A stretch of 45,406 nucleotides of DNA from an uncultured Pirellulaceae bacterium (lineage in GTDB: Bacteria > Planctomycetota > Planctomycetia > Pirellulales > Pirellulaceae): contig CAJQQR010000007.1 in assembly GCA_905480545.1 (NCBI GenBank), positions 1 through 45,406 on the forward strand, in the 5' to 3' direction. Below, one piece after another: positions 15,383 to 25,211 of this stretch (within the stretch, counting starts at the first letter, position 1; each line of letters begins with the position of its first letter). Under the pieces are notes generated by a model that was given only the letters and a program-made list of their open reading frames with translations, did no database searches and was not told the DNA's origin. Position numbers and translations under genes: made by a program.

Positions 15383-17758
15383 CTAGCGTGGCTTCAATTT
15401 GACGTTCAGTCGATGAATCGTCCCGTCAAACTCAAACGGTCGCCGCTCTGCATACTTGGATGAAACGGGTGACCCCAAATCGATTCCGACGTCAAACGTT
15501 TCAGTTGCGGTAAACGCCGCAGGGACAGTCCGTTTCAATTTCGCTTCGCCAACGTTCTCGCCGTCAACGAAAAGTTTGGCCGTTCCTGATTTTCCGGGTC
15601 CATTGATTGTAGTTTGGATTTCAATCTTACGCTTTCCAGCAGCCAGCGGTTTGTCGCTTCGTGCCTTATATTTCTCAATGATCATCATGTTGTATTCGTA
15701 CATGAGATGTCCTTGCTCTAGGTAAACCGTCAGTCCACCACTCGCTCCGCCCACCGCATAAAGAACACCATTGGCTTGGTCTTTTAGATCAACCTCAATT
15801 GTCACGTTGGTGCTCTGTCGGCCTACGCCTGGCGCGGCAAATTCAGGCATTCGTCGTGTGTTTTGACTGAAGTTCCAATTGGAGTAGGGAGTGGTGACTC
15901 GATCTTGAGGATAAAGCCGCAGCCAATTGCCCGCACCAATTGGGAAATCCTGGTTTTTTTTCGCCAACTCCAGAAACTCGTTTTTCAACTGGTTGAGTTT
16001 ATCCGGATGTGTCTTCGATAAATCATCGGCTTGAGAGAAATCGTCATTTAGGTTGTACAGTTCCCATTGGTCCGTCGCGGAATCCCAATTCTGAATACGA
16101 GAAATAGAGGCCGGCGTATTCCATGGGATAAATGGCCCAAACGCACATGCCATCCAGCCATCTTTGTAGATGGCGCGGCTTCCGTTGTTATCGAAAAATT
16201 GAATTTTCTTTTTAGTGGGAGTGGACGCATCATCGAAAGTGTACGCCAGACTCACGCCATCGATTGGTATCTGCTTGTTGCCGTGAACCACCGCCGGGTG
16301 GGGGATCTTTAGCAACTCATAGATAGTGGGTGCGATATCGATGACATGATGGAATTGATTCCGCATGCTCTTATCCGGCTTGATTTTCTTGGGCCACGAA
16401 ATAACCATCGGATTGCGTGTTCCACCGAAATAAGATCCCAGTAATTTTGTACCTTTAAATGGGGTGCTGCCTGCCCACGCCCAACCTGCATGATACATGT
16501 TGTCAGTCTTTGGAGACCCGAGCACCTGCAGGCCACCCATTTCATTCAGGGCTTTTAGTTGTTGGTCCACGGTGTTGGGAATGTTGTTTTGGGCTAACAA
16601 TTCGCTGATTGAGCCACGCTGTCCCTCTGAACTGGAACCATTATCACCAAATATATAGAGGACGATTGTGTTTTCTCGTAGGCCTCGTTTCTCAAGATGG
16701 TTGATAAGCCGACCTACCTGTGCATCGGTGTGTTCAACGAAACCAGCGTAGATTTCCATAAGTCTCGTCTGGAAAGCACGTTGGGTTTCCGGGATATTGT
16801 CCCATCCCTCAAGGGTTGTGTCGCGTTTGGTCAACTTGGTGCCCTTTGGGATGATTCCCATTTCAATTTGCCTCTTGTGAACGCGTTCCCGGTAGGCATC
16901 CCACCCCGTGTCAAACTTGCCCTTATATTTGTCGGCCCATTCAGGAAACACATGATGAGGACCATGAACCCCGCCGGGAGCCCAGTACATGAAAAATGGC
17001 TTGTCCGGCGAGAACGCCTGATGATCATCAAGCCATTTGCTGGCTTTGTCTGCCATGTCTACTGTAAAGTGGTACGTTGGGTCGTCTTCGGGAGGTTCGA
17101 TGTGATTGTAGTTCTCTGTCAACCTGGGTTCCCATTGAGAAGTTTCTCCCCCCAGAAAACCGTAAAAATATTCAAAACCATATCCATTAGGCCAGCGGTC
17201 TTTCGGGCCAATTGAGGTCGTCTCCGTCGCGGGAGTGTTGTGCCACTTTCCAAAAGCGGCTGTGTGATATCCGTACTCCTTGAGAACTGCGGGAATCGTA
17301 GCCGCGGTTTTTGGTATCACTCCCGTGTAGCCATCAAACGCGACAGCACGCTCAGCAATCGTGCCGGAGCCAACTCGAGTGTGATTCCGACCGGTCAAAA
17401 GTGCGGCTCGAGTAGGCGAGCAGATCGAGGTTGTGTGAAATGCATTGTATTTGATGCCTTGCCTGGCCAGCTTGCTTAGCGTAGGCGTGTGTACCTCACC
17501 GCCAAACGTGTCAGCGACACCGAAACCAACGTCATCGAGCAGAACGACCAGAACATTAGGAGCGTCTTTCGGGAGTCTCTCCGGGGGTTGGGGCCATTTC
17601 ATCGTCGAGTCTTGCAACCTCGGTCTGGCAATTCCCGCCATTTTCGTAGGTGGAAACGGCAATATGGAACCGTCCGCAGGAATGGACTGGGCCGCCAACA
17701 CCAAATAGGAGCCAAAATAGGTTGCTAAAAAGCAAGTCGCAAACGCACATCGGATCAT
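15383..17758 (-). CDS. Secreted large arylsulfatase with C-terminal beta-rich domain
   Basis: A 791-residue sulfatase. ATG 17758 opens directly into a signal peptide (CAFATCFLATYFGSYLVLAA), so it is preferred over an in-frame GTG 22 codons upstream. Metal ligands Asp75/Asp76 (VLLDDVGFG), the C-S-P-T-R formylglycine motif at Cys113, 'FGKWHNTP' and 'IFGDNGSS' are all present. The last about 160 residues are beta-rich ('GLTVYLEQGHLMYEYN', 'GKRKIEIQTTINGPG'), like the C-terminal domain of large planctomycete arylsulfatases. It is probably co-transcribed with the smaller sulfatase that follows. The two enzymes share only the family core, so they are not a recent duplication. Confidence 0.93.
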   Translation of the reverse strand: MIRCAFATCFLATYFGSYLVLAAQSIPADGSILPFPPTKMAGIARPRLQDSTMKWPQPPERLPKDAPNVLVVLLDDVGFGVADTFGGEVHTPTLSKLARQGIKYNAFHTTSICSPTRAALLTGRNHTRVGSGTIAERAVAFDGYTGVIPKTAATIPAVLKEYGYHTAAFGKWHNTPATETTSIGPKDRWPNGYGFEYFYGFLGGETSQWEPRLTENYNHIEPPEDDPTYHFTVDMADKASKWLDDHQAFSPDKPFFMYWAPGGVHGPHHVFPEWADKYKGKFDTGWDAYRERVHKRQIEMGIIPKGTKLTKRDTTLEGWDNIPETQRAFQTRLMEIYAGFVEHTDAQVGRLINHLEKRGLRENTIVLYIFGDNGSSSEGQRGSISELLAQNNIPNTVDQQLKALNEMGGLQVLGSPKTDNMYHAGWAWAGSTPFKGTKLLGSYFGGTRNPMVISWPKKIKPDKSMRNQFHHVIDIAPTIYELLKIPHPAVVHGNKQIPIDGVSLAYTFDDASTPTKKKIQFFDNNGSRAIYKDGWMACAFGPFIPWNTPASISRIQNWDSATDQWELYNLNDDFSQADDLSKTHPDKLNQLKNEFLELAKKNQDFPIGAGNWLRLYPQDRVTTPYSNWNFSQNTRRMPEFAAPGVGRQSTNVTIEVDLKDQANGVLYAVGGASGGLTVYLEQGHLMYEYNMMIIEKYKARSDKPLAAGKRKIEIQTTINGPGKSGTAKLFVDGENVGEAKLKRTVPAAFTATETFDVGIDLGSPVSSKYAERRPFEFDGTIHRLNVKLKPR

Positions 17759-18543
17759 AGAGCTAAAACCTTGAATAACAGATAAAGAATATCGCCGTCT
17801 GTGCGTGCGGGGAAACAGTCGCACCCTTCAAATTCTTCGCGACCATCAAGTGGCGTTTTGAAAAAACGCAACGCCTTTTCTCAACGTGGCAGGCCGGTAA
17901 ATCAACATGACGAAAGCACTTTTAGACTAACCGAGAGACTGATCTCAGGAAAGAGTTTACGCGAAATAGGTAGAAATTCAGCCTCCAAGGATTTGGTTGA
18001 CGCGCGAATCGAGCGTGAAAGGTTCACGTGAGACAAGTCGACTTCTTTGTCTTTCATTCTCGAATTGACGATAGGCTGATCGTTGTGCTTGACCGCTATA
18101 ACGTCATTCAAACCTGCTAACGCTTTCTTTTTTTCTCGCAGGATTCATTCAATTCAACCCGTTTCCGAATCAATGATCATGGATGGAAAGACAGGTTGGG
18201 ATTGTCTTGAAAGTCTTATGTCTCCATGGATTTGCAGCTGGTTTGCCGCGGCCATAGATTCAGGTTTTGGTTTTTCCGAGTCTTTTCCATAGTGTTCAAA
18301 CATTTACATTCCGGTGTTGGCGATTCTCTAGTTGGAAAAATCTGCACATGGAGTCATTGAATTGGCCAGAAATTCGGGTATTCATTTTTTTTTATATGGG
18401 ATAAAACAAGCTTGTTGACCAGCAGATCGGAACATGACGGATCGAATTTGTGCTTGATCAACCAGCTTTTTAGTGGCGGAAAGACGCTTCGCAAAAAGCA
18501 ACCATTTCGTAAAATCACGATTTCACAATCCAGGAGGGAAGAA
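17759..18543. other. Long divergent intergenic region, nothing recognised
   Basis: About 785 bases between the divergent sulfatase and the SMC-like gene. I see no gene with recognisable motifs, no RNA cloverleaf and no strong hairpin-T tract. Short open frames (for example 17801-18031) have biased, low-information composition. The last bases hold the AGGAGG ribosome-binding site at 18532-18537 that fixes the start of the next gene. Confidence 0.5.
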
Positions 18544-21339
18544 GTGAAAATTCGTCGCCTTTCCAATAACCTAGTTAGTGCCAACGATTCGCTCGAATCA
18601 ATTTCTCTGTCGCCGAAAATGCAGCTGATTTTTGGCCCGATTGATGCCGACACCACAAACGTTCGTGATTCAATCCGATGGCTGTTTTACGGAGACGACG
18701 CATCGGGAATTTCGTCCAAGTTCTTGACCACCGACATGGAGGTGGAATTTCCGAAGGGGCCTGCCATGGTCTCTCGAACGACCGAGCATTTAGAAGACTT
18801 TGATTCGGAGATGCGACGTGTTTTTGACCGAACGCTGCTGGAAATAGATCCATTTACCTACGAGAGTTTCTACGACGTAAATTTTGGTCAAGGTTCGGTT
18901 GGTGGTTATGAGCTTTGCCAGTTGCTGCGCAAACGATTTAATGTCCCGTTCGGTGATCATAGCGGTAGCGAATCAGATTTATTTGATGAACACCGAGTTC
19001 AAACGTTGCGACATGAATTGTCCGGAGTTGATTTTCAGGTACACGACCTATCAAACGATCGCAACCTGTTGCGTCGTGAAGTTGAGACGCTTGAAAAGAA
19101 AAATGCTCAGCCTCGGGAATTCTTGCTTTCACAGAAGCACTCGCTTGAGAAGCGTATTGAAGGATTGCGAATTAAGTTGGAGCGTTTGCGGGTTCGCGCA
19201 TTTGATGTCGAAAAGGAGATTGATCAGCTCATAGCGTCTCGTAGTTCGGCAAACCAAGTTGCGCCCATCGCCGTCCAGAAAAATAATTCGGTTACCGCGA
19301 GTGATTTAGAATCCCTGGACCTTCAGATCAATCGTTGGAAAACCGTCCAGGCCGACATTAATACTCGGATTACCGATCTCAAGAGCGACCTTTCATCGAC
19401 ACGAATCAGTGAATTTGACGGGGCGTTTGATGAAGTTAGGGCATTATTACGATGTAGTGAAGAAAAAATTTCGGACCTCGATACAAATGTTGATGCGAGT
19501 AGCCGACAACACGACGAATTTCATTCATTGCAGGTTGTGCATCATCAGATTTGCGATGCATTGTCGGAAATCCAATCGCAATGGCGCCAGCGATTGATTT
19601 CCACCGAATTGCGTGATTTACATCGCTGCACTGAAGAGCTGAACGGATATCTGCAGAGGTTGAATGAGAAACGATTTCACTCCAACCGTTCGACGTTGGC
19701 GACGGAAGATTCCGCTTCGACTAAGTATTGCGAATGCAGCAGTCATGATATTTCATTTCTTCCAGGTAATTCGCACCTTATTGAGCAAATGAACGCACAA
19801 TTGGATGAATTGATCAATGAAATTGAAATGACTCAGCGTTTGTTGAATTCTGCGCTTTCAGAGTATCATTCGATCGATGAAAAGGCTGATCAAAATTTGC
19901 TCGTGCAGATTACGGAATCAAAATCGTTGTTGGAGGCGAAGAATGTTGAGCTCCGACGATTGCAAACCGAAAAGCAACAGTTAGAGCAGTCTTTGGCCTT
20001 GGAATTGGCTAAGCCTCGGCAGCGTGTGAGTCGCTGTTTGCAATTCGCGTCCAATTTCGTGAGCGAGTTGACCAACGGCGTTTTGTCGAGCCTGTATTTG
20101 TCGGATGAAGGCACAGACATTGTGTTGGTAGACGAGAACCGCCAAAAGATCCATTACAATGATTCGGACTTAACCACTCGAAACAAGGTTCGAATCGCGA
20201 TTTCATTGGCTGCCTGTTCTTTGCTTACGGAAAGCGATTATCGAATGCCACTGGTTTTAGAGGATGCGTTTGTCGGATTTGGTGAAACCGAAGTTGATTT
20301 GGTCATGCGTCTGTTTAAGCGATTCACCAAAACCACAAGCCAGATTGTTCTGTTGACCAACAATCGGTTTATTCGCGATTACTCGGTGGAACAAGATATC
20401 CCGTGTTTGGATTTGCCGGATAAGTATTCGGGTGATGCGGTGCCGACCAGGCCCCGTGGAAATGAGCTATTGCCTAACACTCGCTACTCCGTTGAATCCA
20501 GGTTAGAAGATGTGAATCGAAGTCTCGACTTTGCGGCAATGGACCAAAATGGAACGGAGCTTGTGTGGCAGGAGGATGTTACTGGAAAGATCCGTGTCGC
20601 AGCGGAATTGGATCATCGAGCGAATCGAATCGGATCAGAATCCAGCGATGCAGAGACAGAGAGTTATCGAGCGAATATTTTAAAGGCGACTCGAAATAGT
20701 TCTCGCTCCAACAAAAAACGTAATTACCAACCGCTTTCACAAAGTGGGACCCCCAAGGACACCGCAAGGGAGTTTGACTCGGAAAATGAAAATATAATGC
20801 ATCAGGCTAGCGATTCCGGTCGGAACGAACGGTCAAATGAGATGAGTCGTGAACCATCACCTGTTCGAAGTCGCCGAAGTTCAGCGGTAACCCAAACTTC
20901 ACGGTTTTATTTGGAGCTGAACGACAATGTGGAAGCTGCCCCAACGATTGGTCCCAAAACAGCTGAACATCTTGAGGAAATAGGAATCATCACGGTTTCA
21001 GAACTGGTTGAAACGGATCCGGGATGGATCGCCAACGAACTCTCAAACAAGCGGATCAAGGAAGCAAACGTTGAGCAGTGGCAGTATCAAGCGATGCTTG
21101 TTTGCCAAGTGCCGAATTTGCGAGGCCACGATTCCCAGATTCTGGTCGCGTGTGGGATCCTTGATGCTGAGCAATTGGCGGACATGGATCCGGCCGTTCT
21201 TTTTGGAATTGTTGGTCCGTTTTCCAAGACGAAGGAAGGCCAAAAGTGGTTGCGCGGCGCAAAGGTTCCTGATCTCGCAGAAGTGATGGACTGGGTCAGT
21301 TGGGCTCAAGAGATGCGTCCATTGGATCAGGCCGCATAA
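18544..21339 (+). CDS. YhaN/SMC-like coiled-coil protein with degenerate P-loop and C-terminal DUF4332-like domain
   Basis: A 931-residue protein starting at GTG 18544. AGGAGG sits 6 bases upstream, and the protein then opens like YhaN/RecN ATPases (VKIRRL). The expected Walker A (GPNEAGKTT) appears as GPIDADTT (31-38): the Gly and the catalytic Lys are lost. Residues about 150-490 are coiled coil. The C-terminal half of the ATPase head keeps a Walker-B-like PLVLEDAF (569-576), but the ABC signature region reads DLTTRNK (542-548). 'IVLLTNNRF' follows. After a polar linker (about 680-815), residues about 820-931 form a helix-hairpin-helix-like DUF4332-type domain ('AAPTIGPKTAEHLEEIGI'). It likely binds DNA or another partner without normal ATP hydrolysis. 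No nuclease partner is adjacent. Function is unknown. Confidence 0.88.
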   Translation: MKIRRLSNNLVSANDSLESISLSPKMQLIFGPIDADTTNVRDSIRWLFYGDDASGISSKFLTTDMEVEFPKGPAMVSRTTEHLEDFDSEMRRVFDRTLLEIDPFTYESFYDVNFGQGSVGGYELCQLLRKRFNVPFGDHSGSESDLFDEHRVQTLRHELSGVDFQVHDLSNDRNLLRREVETLEKKNAQPREFLLSQKHSLEKRIEGLRIKLERLRVRAFDVEKEIDQLIASRSSANQVAPIAVQKNNSVTASDLESLDLQINRWKTVQADINTRITDLKSDLSSTRISEFDGAFDEVRALLRCSEEKISDLDTNVDASSRQHDEFHSLQVVHHQICDALSEIQSQWRQRLISTELRDLHRCTEELNGYLQRLNEKRFHSNRSTLATEDSASTKYCECSSHDISFLPGNSHLIEQMNAQLDELINEIEMTQRLLNSALSEYHSIDEKADQNLLVQITESKSLLEAKNVELRRLQTEKQQLEQSLALELAKPRQRVSRCLQFASNFVSELTNGVLSSLYLSDEGTDIVLVDENRQKIHYNDSDLTTRNKVRIAISLAACSLLTESDYRMPLVLEDAFVGFGETEVDLVMRLFKRFTKTTSQIVLLTNNRFIRDYSVEQDIPCLDLPDKYSGDAVPTRPRGNELLPNTRYSVESRLEDVNRSLDFAAMDQNGTELVWQEDVTGKIRVAAELDHRANRIGSESSDAETESYRANILKATRNSSRSNKKRNYQPLSQSGTPKDTAREFDSENENIMHQASDSGRNERSNEMSREPSPVRSRRSSAVTQTSRFYLELNDNVEAAPTIGPKTAEHLEEIGIITVSELVETDPGWIANELSNKRIKEANVEQWQYQAMLVCQVPNLRGHDSQILVACGILDAEQLADMDPAVLFGIVGPFSKTKEGQKWLRGAKVPDLAEVMDWVSWAQEMRPLDQAA

Positions 21340-21409
21340 GCGATGTGTTTTGCTGTTGATGGCCAGTGCTGACATCATGGAAGTCGGATTGGTATTTGGT
21401 TTGCCGCTC

Positions 21410-21442
<33 letters not shown>

Positions 21443-21512
21443 GTCTTTTGCATTAAAGGAGTAGACGCGGGTGGAAACCTATGCCGTTGCTGCCGCGTCT
21501 TAGCTGTTGCAT

Positions 21513-22082
21513 CTATACAAGTGAAACTTCAACCGCTTTGAAGACTGTTCTTGTTACGCGAAACCCAAGCCTTTCGTAGAGTCGAAGTGCTTTGGTATTT
21601 TGAGCGGTTACTTCGAGGGTTCCGGCCTGAAGACCTTCCGAAAGAAAACCTTGCATCGCACGGTAGATTAAAAATGTGCCCAGTTGCATTCCACGATGTT
21701 CGGGTGTCACCCCGATGTTCTGGATGCTTCCCCGGTTCATGTTGTCACGTATTGCCTGAATGGTTCCACAATAATCGACCTGTCCAGAATCGGGATCTCG
21801 ATGCCCTATCAGAATTGTCGAGTTGGGAAGGAAATTACTTCTTCGAGAGATATCGCCCATTAACCGCCGGCAGCCGTCACGATTTCCGAGGCATTGAAAG
21901 ACATTAGCATCTATCTCAAACCTAAAACTACGGAATTTGGTTTCAGAATGCTGTTCGATTAAATTCTCGTCCCAGAGTAACGTGAAATATTCGCTCGGAA
22001 CCATCGGTTGAGGAAACAAGCCGTCTCGAAGATCAAGCTCCATCCTGAATCGTTTGAAGTAGGTTACGCCCATCAATGGCAT
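21513..22082 (-). CDS. GNAT-family N-acetyltransferase
   Basis: A 189-residue protein. The C-terminal half carries the GNAT acetyl-CoA site: 'NIGVTPEHRGMQLGTFLI' (motif A, with the R-G-x-x-L-G turn) and 'LEVTAQNTKALRLYERLGF' (motif B). The N-terminal about 90 residues are family-variable and may form a recognition domain. GNAT enzymes transfer acetyl from acetyl-CoA to an amine; the acceptor cannot be told from the sequence. ATG 22082 is taken as start, with an in-frame ATG three codons later as an alternative. It lies 89 bases downstream of ppc on the same strand, so it could be co-transcribed with it. Confidence 0.88.
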   Translation of the reverse strand: MPLMGVTYFKRFRMELDLRDGLFPQPMVPSEYFTLLWDENLIEQHSETKFRSFRFEIDANVFQCLGNRDGCRRLMGDISRRSNFLPNSTILIGHRDPDSGQVDYCGTIQAIRDNMNRGSIQNIGVTPEHRGMQLGTFLIYRAMQGFLSEGLQAGTLEVTAQNTKALRLYERLGFRVTRTVFKAVEVSLV

Positions 22083-22171
22083 CCCGCGAGTATCATACTA
22101 CTTTTTGTTGGGTCAAAGACCTTACGCATGTTATCTCCGTTTGATCCATCGGTCAACTTTCTGAGGTTTCT

Positions 22172-24952
22172 CTATCCGCTGGTGCGCATGCCTGCCGCGA
22201 CGCCATTGATCGATAACCGAGTCAGGTGCCTTAATTCTTCCGTTTCATTTTCGGACAACCCCTCTTTTCGACTTCGACGGATTAAATCAACCTGAATTAA
22301 ATTCAAGGGATCGATGAAGCGATTTCGCACGCGAATCGACTCTTTCAACCAAGGTGTACCGTCCAAAAGTTCTTGTTGTCCCGTCAAATGTAAGACCACA
22401 CGTTTGGCCGCAATGAATTCCTGCTTAATCATCTCGGCAATGGGTTGAAGTGCTGGTTGATCATCGGCAAGCGAAGAATAGAACTCGGCGATGTTCATAT
22501 CCGATTTTGCCAAAGCCAGTTCCGCATTGTCCACCAAGGCGCGGAAGAACGGCCAGTCTTTGTACATGGTGATCAATTCGCTACCGACATTGGGTTGACC
22601 GATCAAATTCGTCATTGCCGCACCGATTCCATACCACGCTGGAAGTAAACACCGTGATTGTGTCCAAGAAAAAACCCAAGGTATGGCACGTAAATCGCTC
22701 AAGTCGCCGCCTGGCTTTCGGCGTGACGGTCGCGACCCGATCGGCAGTTGCTCAATGTCAGAAATTGGTGTCACACAGCGAAAGAACTGAACGAATCCTG
22801 GTTGCTCTAAAAGTAGCCGGTAATTTCTAAACGATTCACCGGAAACTTTATGCATCATTTCGCACCAGGAACTTGGGGTCGGTTCGGCTGGCTTTCCAGC
22901 AGCTAAAAGCGATGACCAAACGACTTGTTCCAAATGACGATGCGCGATTGCTGGATCATCGTATCGATCGGCAAGGACTTCACCTTGTTCAGTCAATCGC
23001 AGAGAACCATTAAATGTTCCTTGCGGCAAGGAGAGAATACTGCGTGCCGCCGGCCCACCCCCTCGACCAAGTGATCCACCACGACCGTGAAAAAAAGTAA
23101 GTTCAACTCCATGCTCTGAAGCAACCTCAACCAATTTTTGCTGTGCTTGAAATAGTGACCAACATGCCGAAAGGTATCCGCCGTCTTTTGTGCTGTCCGA
23201 ATAACCAAGCATAATCGTTTGTTGATCTGATTGGTTACGCAAGTATTCGCGGTAGGCGGGAATGGCCAACATGCCTGCGAGAATCGAGGGTCCAGCCTCA
23301 AGGTCCTCGATCGTTTCCAACAACGGTACGATTGGCGGATGTGCCAAAGCCTGATTCTCTTCGGGATTTGGCTCGGTTTGTTTCCCCAGCCAAAGAACGG
23401 CAAAGACGTCGCTGGGAGCTGCTGTCATGCTGATCACGTGAGCGCCTATTGCCGAGCTGGAAAACCTCGCCGCGACTTGATGTAGCGTCCGAAAGGTGCT
23501 TAGGGATTCGACGGTCATCTCCGAGAGCGAGTTTAGATCGATCGATAGTTTCGAATCAATTGATTTTGCCAACGATATAATTCGATCGGATTCGTCCAGC
23601 GATTCGTAGTCATCACACAATCCGGCCTGACGAAGACACTCAGAGATGACTTGGGAATAAACCTTTGCATTTTGGCGAACGTCCATACGTGCCAAATGGA
23701 AACCGAATGCGGAGATTTGCCACAGCCATGAACGGACCTCCCCGGCAACAAATTGGCCGCCGGGAATCTCGTTGATAGCGGTGAGTAAGATTTTCACATC
23801 CGTTGCCAAGTGATCCGCGTTTTCATAACCGGCGAAACCGTCGACGTTTTGATTGTCGTGGCTTCCGTCGTTTGACGGATCGTTCTCGGCAACGAGACCA
23901 ACTTGAGCCGTTTGCTCAAGTCGCCAACTAATTATCGACAACCAGCGACGACAAAGCTCTCCTGGAGGAAGGTCTGAAAGCCGATTTAGCAATTCCGGAT
24001 GCTTGTTTGTTACCGCTTGTATCTCGGCCATCAAAACCGATTCTGCATCGGACCAGTTGTGGGACAAGCTAAGTGAGTGAAATAGTTTGTCGCATGATTT
24101 TTGGTGAAAGGCGATAGCTTCTCGTCGTAACCATTCGACCGATTCCTTGGTGATATCGGAAGTCACGCCGGGGTGGCCGTCACGATCACCCCCGATCCAT
24201 GAACCAAATGTTATGCACGGCGTTCGAAGCTTTACTTCGAGGTCAAAGTCTTCGGCCAAAGCTCTATCCAACTCTTCGGCTATACGCGGGATTTCCTCCC
24301 ACAAAACCGGTTTGATCGATAGGCCGCGACCAACTTCTTGCATCACCGTCGGTCGCCAAGGTCGAATAAAATCGGTTTGCCAGAGTTTGGTCACTTCGCC
24401 CCGAATTTCGTTTTCAATTCGATCGCGTTCAAACGGAACGGGTTCGGAATCTGCAGCCGCCATCAATTTGCGGATCGCGGTAAGTTTGCTTCTTACTGAG
24501 CGGCGTTTTGCCTCAGTTGGATGTGCCGTGAAAACCAATTCAATGTGTAGTCGGTCAATTAAGGTTTGTAGATCGTCAGCCGAGGTTCCGGCCTGTTTCA
24601 ATTGGGAGACCGCTTCGCGAATAGACTCACCGTACGGTTCTGGATAGCGATCTATTGCTCTATTTGCCAAAACTTTTACACGTTGCCGATCTTCGACTAC
24701 ATTCATCAAATCCAGAAAGACTGAAAAAGCGCAGATGACGATTCGAAGTTGTTCCGGATTGAATTTTGCAATTCGGTCGGTCATCCGCTGTTCTGCTTGA
24801 TCACGGCCCTCTCGACGGTCCCATGCCAATCGCCTCAGTTCTTCGACCATCTCAAACGCGTCATCCCCCGCCATTTGACGAATCGAATCCCCTAAAATCG
24901 CTCCCAGGTACCCGATTTCGTTGCGAAGCTCCCCGTCTTTAATTAATTCCAT
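22172..24952 (-). CDS. ppc: Phosphoenolpyruvate carboxylase
   Basis: A 926-residue protein, full length for the family. It catalyses PEP + bicarbonate to oxaloacetate + phosphate, replenishing the TCA cycle and feeding aspartate-family amino acids. Visible landmarks are 'VFTAHPTEAKRRS' with the catalytic His, 'LGYSDSTKDGGYLSA', 'FFHGRGGSLGRGGGP', the glycine-rich catalytic loop, and the canonical C terminus '...VAAGMRTSG' (E. coli ends AAGMRNTG). ATG 24952 (MELIKDGELRNEIGYLG) aligns with the start of E. coli Ppc. An in-frame TTG 14 codons upstream would add an extension without homology. A segment 'VAENDPSNDGSHDNQNVDG' looks like an insert loop. Confidence 0.97.
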   Translation of the reverse strand: MELIKDGELRNEIGYLGAILGDSIRQMAGDDAFEMVEELRRLAWDRREGRDQAEQRMTDRIAKFNPEQLRIVICAFSVFLDLMNVVEDRQRVKVLANRAIDRYPEPYGESIREAVSQLKQAGTSADDLQTLIDRLHIELVFTAHPTEAKRRSVRSKLTAIRKLMAAADSEPVPFERDRIENEIRGEVTKLWQTDFIRPWRPTVMQEVGRGLSIKPVLWEEIPRIAEELDRALAEDFDLEVKLRTPCITFGSWIGGDRDGHPGVTSDITKESVEWLRREAIAFHQKSCDKLFHSLSLSHNWSDAESVLMAEIQAVTNKHPELLNRLSDLPPGELCRRWLSIISWRLEQTAQVGLVAENDPSNDGSHDNQNVDGFAGYENADHLATDVKILLTAINEIPGGQFVAGEVRSWLWQISAFGFHLARMDVRQNAKVYSQVISECLRQAGLCDDYESLDESDRIISLAKSIDSKLSIDLNSLSEMTVESLSTFRTLHQVAARFSSSAIGAHVISMTAAPSDVFAVLWLGKQTEPNPEENQALAHPPIVPLLETIEDLEAGPSILAGMLAIPAYREYLRNQSDQQTIMLGYSDSTKDGGYLSACWSLFQAQQKLVEVASEHGVELTFFHGRGGSLGRGGGPAARSILSLPQGTFNGSLRLTEQGEVLADRYDDPAIAHRHLEQVVWSSLLAAGKPAEPTPSSWCEMMHKVSGESFRNYRLLLEQPGFVQFFRCVTPISDIEQLPIGSRPSRRKPGGDLSDLRAIPWVFSWTQSRCLLPAWYGIGAAMTNLIGQPNVGSELITMYKDWPFFRALVDNAELALAKSDMNIAEFYSSLADDQPALQPIAEMIKQEFIAAKRVVLHLTGQQELLDGTPWLKESIRVRNRFIDPLNLIQVDLIRRSRKEGLSENETEELRHLTRLSINGVAAGMRTSG

Positions 24953-25211
24953 AGTTTCAAGATGCGATCGATAAAGTTTCGAAATAAATGGCAAGTGATT
25001 GTCGCAGTTTTTGCGGACGAATGATTTTAAATGATCAATGCGGATTTCCCAATCGGCGGCAAAGATAATCTCCCAAATCAGCGAACCGCAACTTTATTGC
25101 ATCTCACGAAAGTGAAAGACTGTCGCTGGTCCATCGAGATCCATTTTCGAACGCGAACGGTTTTGGAATCCAGGTGCTTTCAGCGTCGAAGAATTTTTTT
25201 CGATAAGATGC

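Noticed and set aside
17801..18031. A 76-codon basic frame upstream of the large sulfatase
   Set aside because: GTG start without ribosome site, Ser/Arg-biased, no family resemblance.
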